A program made the position numbers and the translations under genes. Below, piece after piece: positions 62,488-64,000 of a DNA stretch of 64,000 nucleotides (positions within the stretch are counted from its first letter, which is position 1; each line of letters opens with the position of its first letter). Origin of the DNA: Paramoeba atlantica. Its lineage: Eukaryota; Discosea. The stretch covers positions 1 through 64,000 of the forward strand of contig CDRNVI010000042.1 of NCBI GenBank assembly GCA_977017575.1. The letters run 5' to 3'. Under the pieces are notes generated by a model. That model saw nothing but the letters and a program-made list of their open reading frames with translations. It searched no databases and was not told where the DNA came from.

Positions 62488-63169
62488 GAATTCTATCTGA
62501 CGGCGGTAAGTGTAGGATACCTTGTGGACCCTCTCCTTTCCCCTCCTTATAAGAAATCTGAATCTTTATCATTCCTTTCCGTGAGGATCTTTTTACGACT
62601 TCGCCAACGGAGTGATACATCTCTTTATTCCTGCTAGATCCCCATCTCACCTCGCAAGTCGTACCTTTTCCCCATTCTCTAATAATTTGTTGGACTTGGT
62701 CAGGGGCTTTTGCGAAACATGGGTTGCTCTTGTTTTCTTCACCGTCTGTCAACATAGAATCTGATTGTGTCGCTTTTTCGTCTTCGGACTTTGAGGCGTT
62801 CGATTCATCATTTTCCGAAGTTTCTATATCGATATTTCCTCGTTCAATCCTGTTTCGCATCGTGTATCTCTTCAACTTGATGAGATTCGAATTCTTCGCT
62901 TCCAGTTGATCATGAATTTCGTGGTCAGCCCAAATTGGAGAAATGTCTTTTCCTGTGCTTTGACTGATAGCCCCAATTCGTGGTGTCTTCTTGGGTTTCG
63001 GTGCGGTCTCACTTTTATTGTAGCTCGGCTCGCTGATTCTGGTGTTCGGAGAAGCGCTACAGCGTCCTTCGCTACAATCATCCTTCCGGGTAGCCTGCAG
63101 AAGATTTCCCGATGTCGCCCCGATGTCGTCCGTGAAGTGTTTTCCAAATCTCGCTTGACGAGCGAACAT
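62488..63169 (-). pseudogene. LINE L17: SL-headed CRE-type N-terminus
   Basis: Minus strand, ATG 63169, 27 nt after an SL copy. Ser/Lys-rich head with WADHEIHDQL (shared with L8's PKDWADH), an acidic segment (SENDESNASKSEDE), then the barrel module (FAKAPDQVQQIIREWGKGTT, CEVRW, SVGEVVKRSSRKGMIKIQIS, GPQGILHLPPSDRIRF). It is cut at about 62488 by the 3' end of L16, leaving ~227 codons. Intact frame to the cut. Confidence 0.82.
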
Positions 63170-63196
63170 GTTTAAGTAATCTCAATAAATATTCAA

Positions 63197-63228
63197 CAAC
63201 AAGGTACATAAACTGTATCTTTATCGTT
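63197..63228 (-). other. Spliced-leader copy before LINE L17
   Basis: Reverse complement of the 32-nt SL with one change (TTTATG for TTTCTG). It is preceded on its own strand by TCTTT, as is the copy at 4678, and followed by a 27-nt leader to ATG 63169. Confidence 0.82.
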
Positions 63229-64000
63229 AAAGATTACCTTACCGTGGATGTATAATGGATACTACCCTAGTTTCTTGACGTCTTGTTATGCTGACACCGG
63301 GTAGCTCCATACTCGGAGAATGCGGTGGGGAGAGCTACGGGTGGCGCGGCGGGTGGCGCGGCGGGTGGCGCGGCGGCAAAAACGATAGAATCTACCTCCA
63401 AAAGTAAAACTTCAACAAGGTAGCCCTCTAATGCTCCGGTAGATAGCGCAACTAAAAAACAAGTAAGCAGCTCAAGATCGAAAACTCAGGCGTGATAGCT
63501 CTCCAGACTACGAAGTGAGAACTTCCTCAATGGCCTTGTCAAAATTGGATGTTAATGCCTCAGTCGCGGTTTGGTTATACACGACACCAACCTAGTATAC
63601 ACCAACCCTAGTATACACGCATGTGATAAGTTCGCCTTACGTTTACACATTTTGCCAGCAATTGGGTGACACATTGTTTGCTCCCATGAGTTTGAGTCTC
63701 CTGAAAATGGCATCGTGCTTTTTGAATGTGCTTAATAGTTTCCCACTAACAACAAGGTACAGGTACATATGAAAACATACTACAGGTTCTTCAAGATATC
63801 AAAACCTTGAAAACTTGTGAAAGTAATCTGCGTATTCAATTTAGTTCAATACACATGAATATTTCAGCACGTAAACCATAATATTTTATTATATACCAAG
63901 GAAAATGTTTATATCCACGTTTAAAAACTTTTTAATTTTAAAAAGGGAGGCTATTGAAGTAGTTTCCCATTCGTTAGTACTGTGAGAAAATGAATTATAG
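63229..64000. other. Unassigned 3' end of window
   Basis: 63258-63306 is one unit of the hairpin repeat (GACGTC...GACACC stem, CTAGTTTCTT flank). 63340-63380 is GGTGGCGCGGCGG repeats like 60500. 63745-63765 has an SL scrap (CAACAAGGTACAGG, minus sense). 63590-63620 is a short repeat of CTAGTATACACCAACC. The remainder is AT-rich with no gene seen. Confidence 0.5.

Noticed and set aside
1-64000. CRISPR arrays
   Set aside because: Tandem repeats here have no unique spacers and the sequence is eukaryotic.

Overview
This window looks like a retroelement-packed, gene-poor region of a kinetoplastid protist. The main evidence is repeated copies of a 32-nt sequence (4678-4709, 30862-30893, 50247-50278, minus strand 63197-63228, plus partial copies) whose 3' half carries CAGTTTCTGTACC followed by TTGTTG. 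This matches the conserved part of the kinetoplastid spliced leader (SL), the mini-exon trans-spliced to every mRNA. The exact variant is not one I can assign to a trypanosomatid, so a free-living bodonid such as Bodo saltans is my best inference. The element families agree with this: CRE/SLACS/CZAR-like LINEs, an ingi/L1Tc-like LINE, and VIPER-like tyrosine-recombinase (YR) retrotransposons with gene order gag, YR, RT-RNase H. No ordinary host gene was recognised.

Layout. 1-2429 is a polypyrimidine decamer satellite. 2431-25161 is a nest of YR elements (remnant 1, A, a B-type copy carrying nested C, D, E, B) inserted into LINE fragments. 26065-47830 is a run of RLE-type LINEs (L5-L14) separated by short A- or T-tracts. 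48132-51390 holds another YR element end, a 210-bp tandem repeat and an SL-headed proline-rich ORF. 52084-60852 is one complete insertion of an APE-type LINE with a single 1489-codon ORF and an 18-bp satellite, flanked by an identical 32-bp target duplication and sitting inside CRE-type LINE L16. L16 resumes at 60853 and is itself interrupted by a solo YR terminus (61778-62263) and by a LINE-tail-only insertion. A minus-strand SL-headed LINE head follows (62488-63228), then unassigned sequence.

How the parts work together. Two insertion chemistries can be read from junctions. YR elements insert without target duplication, at a T or CT that matches the element's own ...TTCT end, and carry split direct repeats A1-ORFs-B1-A2-B2. 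LINEs make target duplications or 5' truncations. At least six insertions begin with SL sequence followed 15-35 nt later by an ORF start, so mature trans-spliced messages served as reverse-transcription templates. At two loci (4620-4740 and 14541-14616) the genomic splice acceptor and the SL-joined product lie side by side.

Strongest candidates for something undescribed: the SL-headed retrocopies, which start about where the hypermethylated cap-4 would end; a conserved barrel-like N-terminal domain shared by two unrelated LINE classes; a long open RT frame lying over the recombinase gene in all YR families; and a covarying hairpin repeat in and near the APE LINE. YR elements are treated here as fossils and their breaks are not itemised. 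Coordinates of non-coding junctions were counted by eye and may be off by a few bases.
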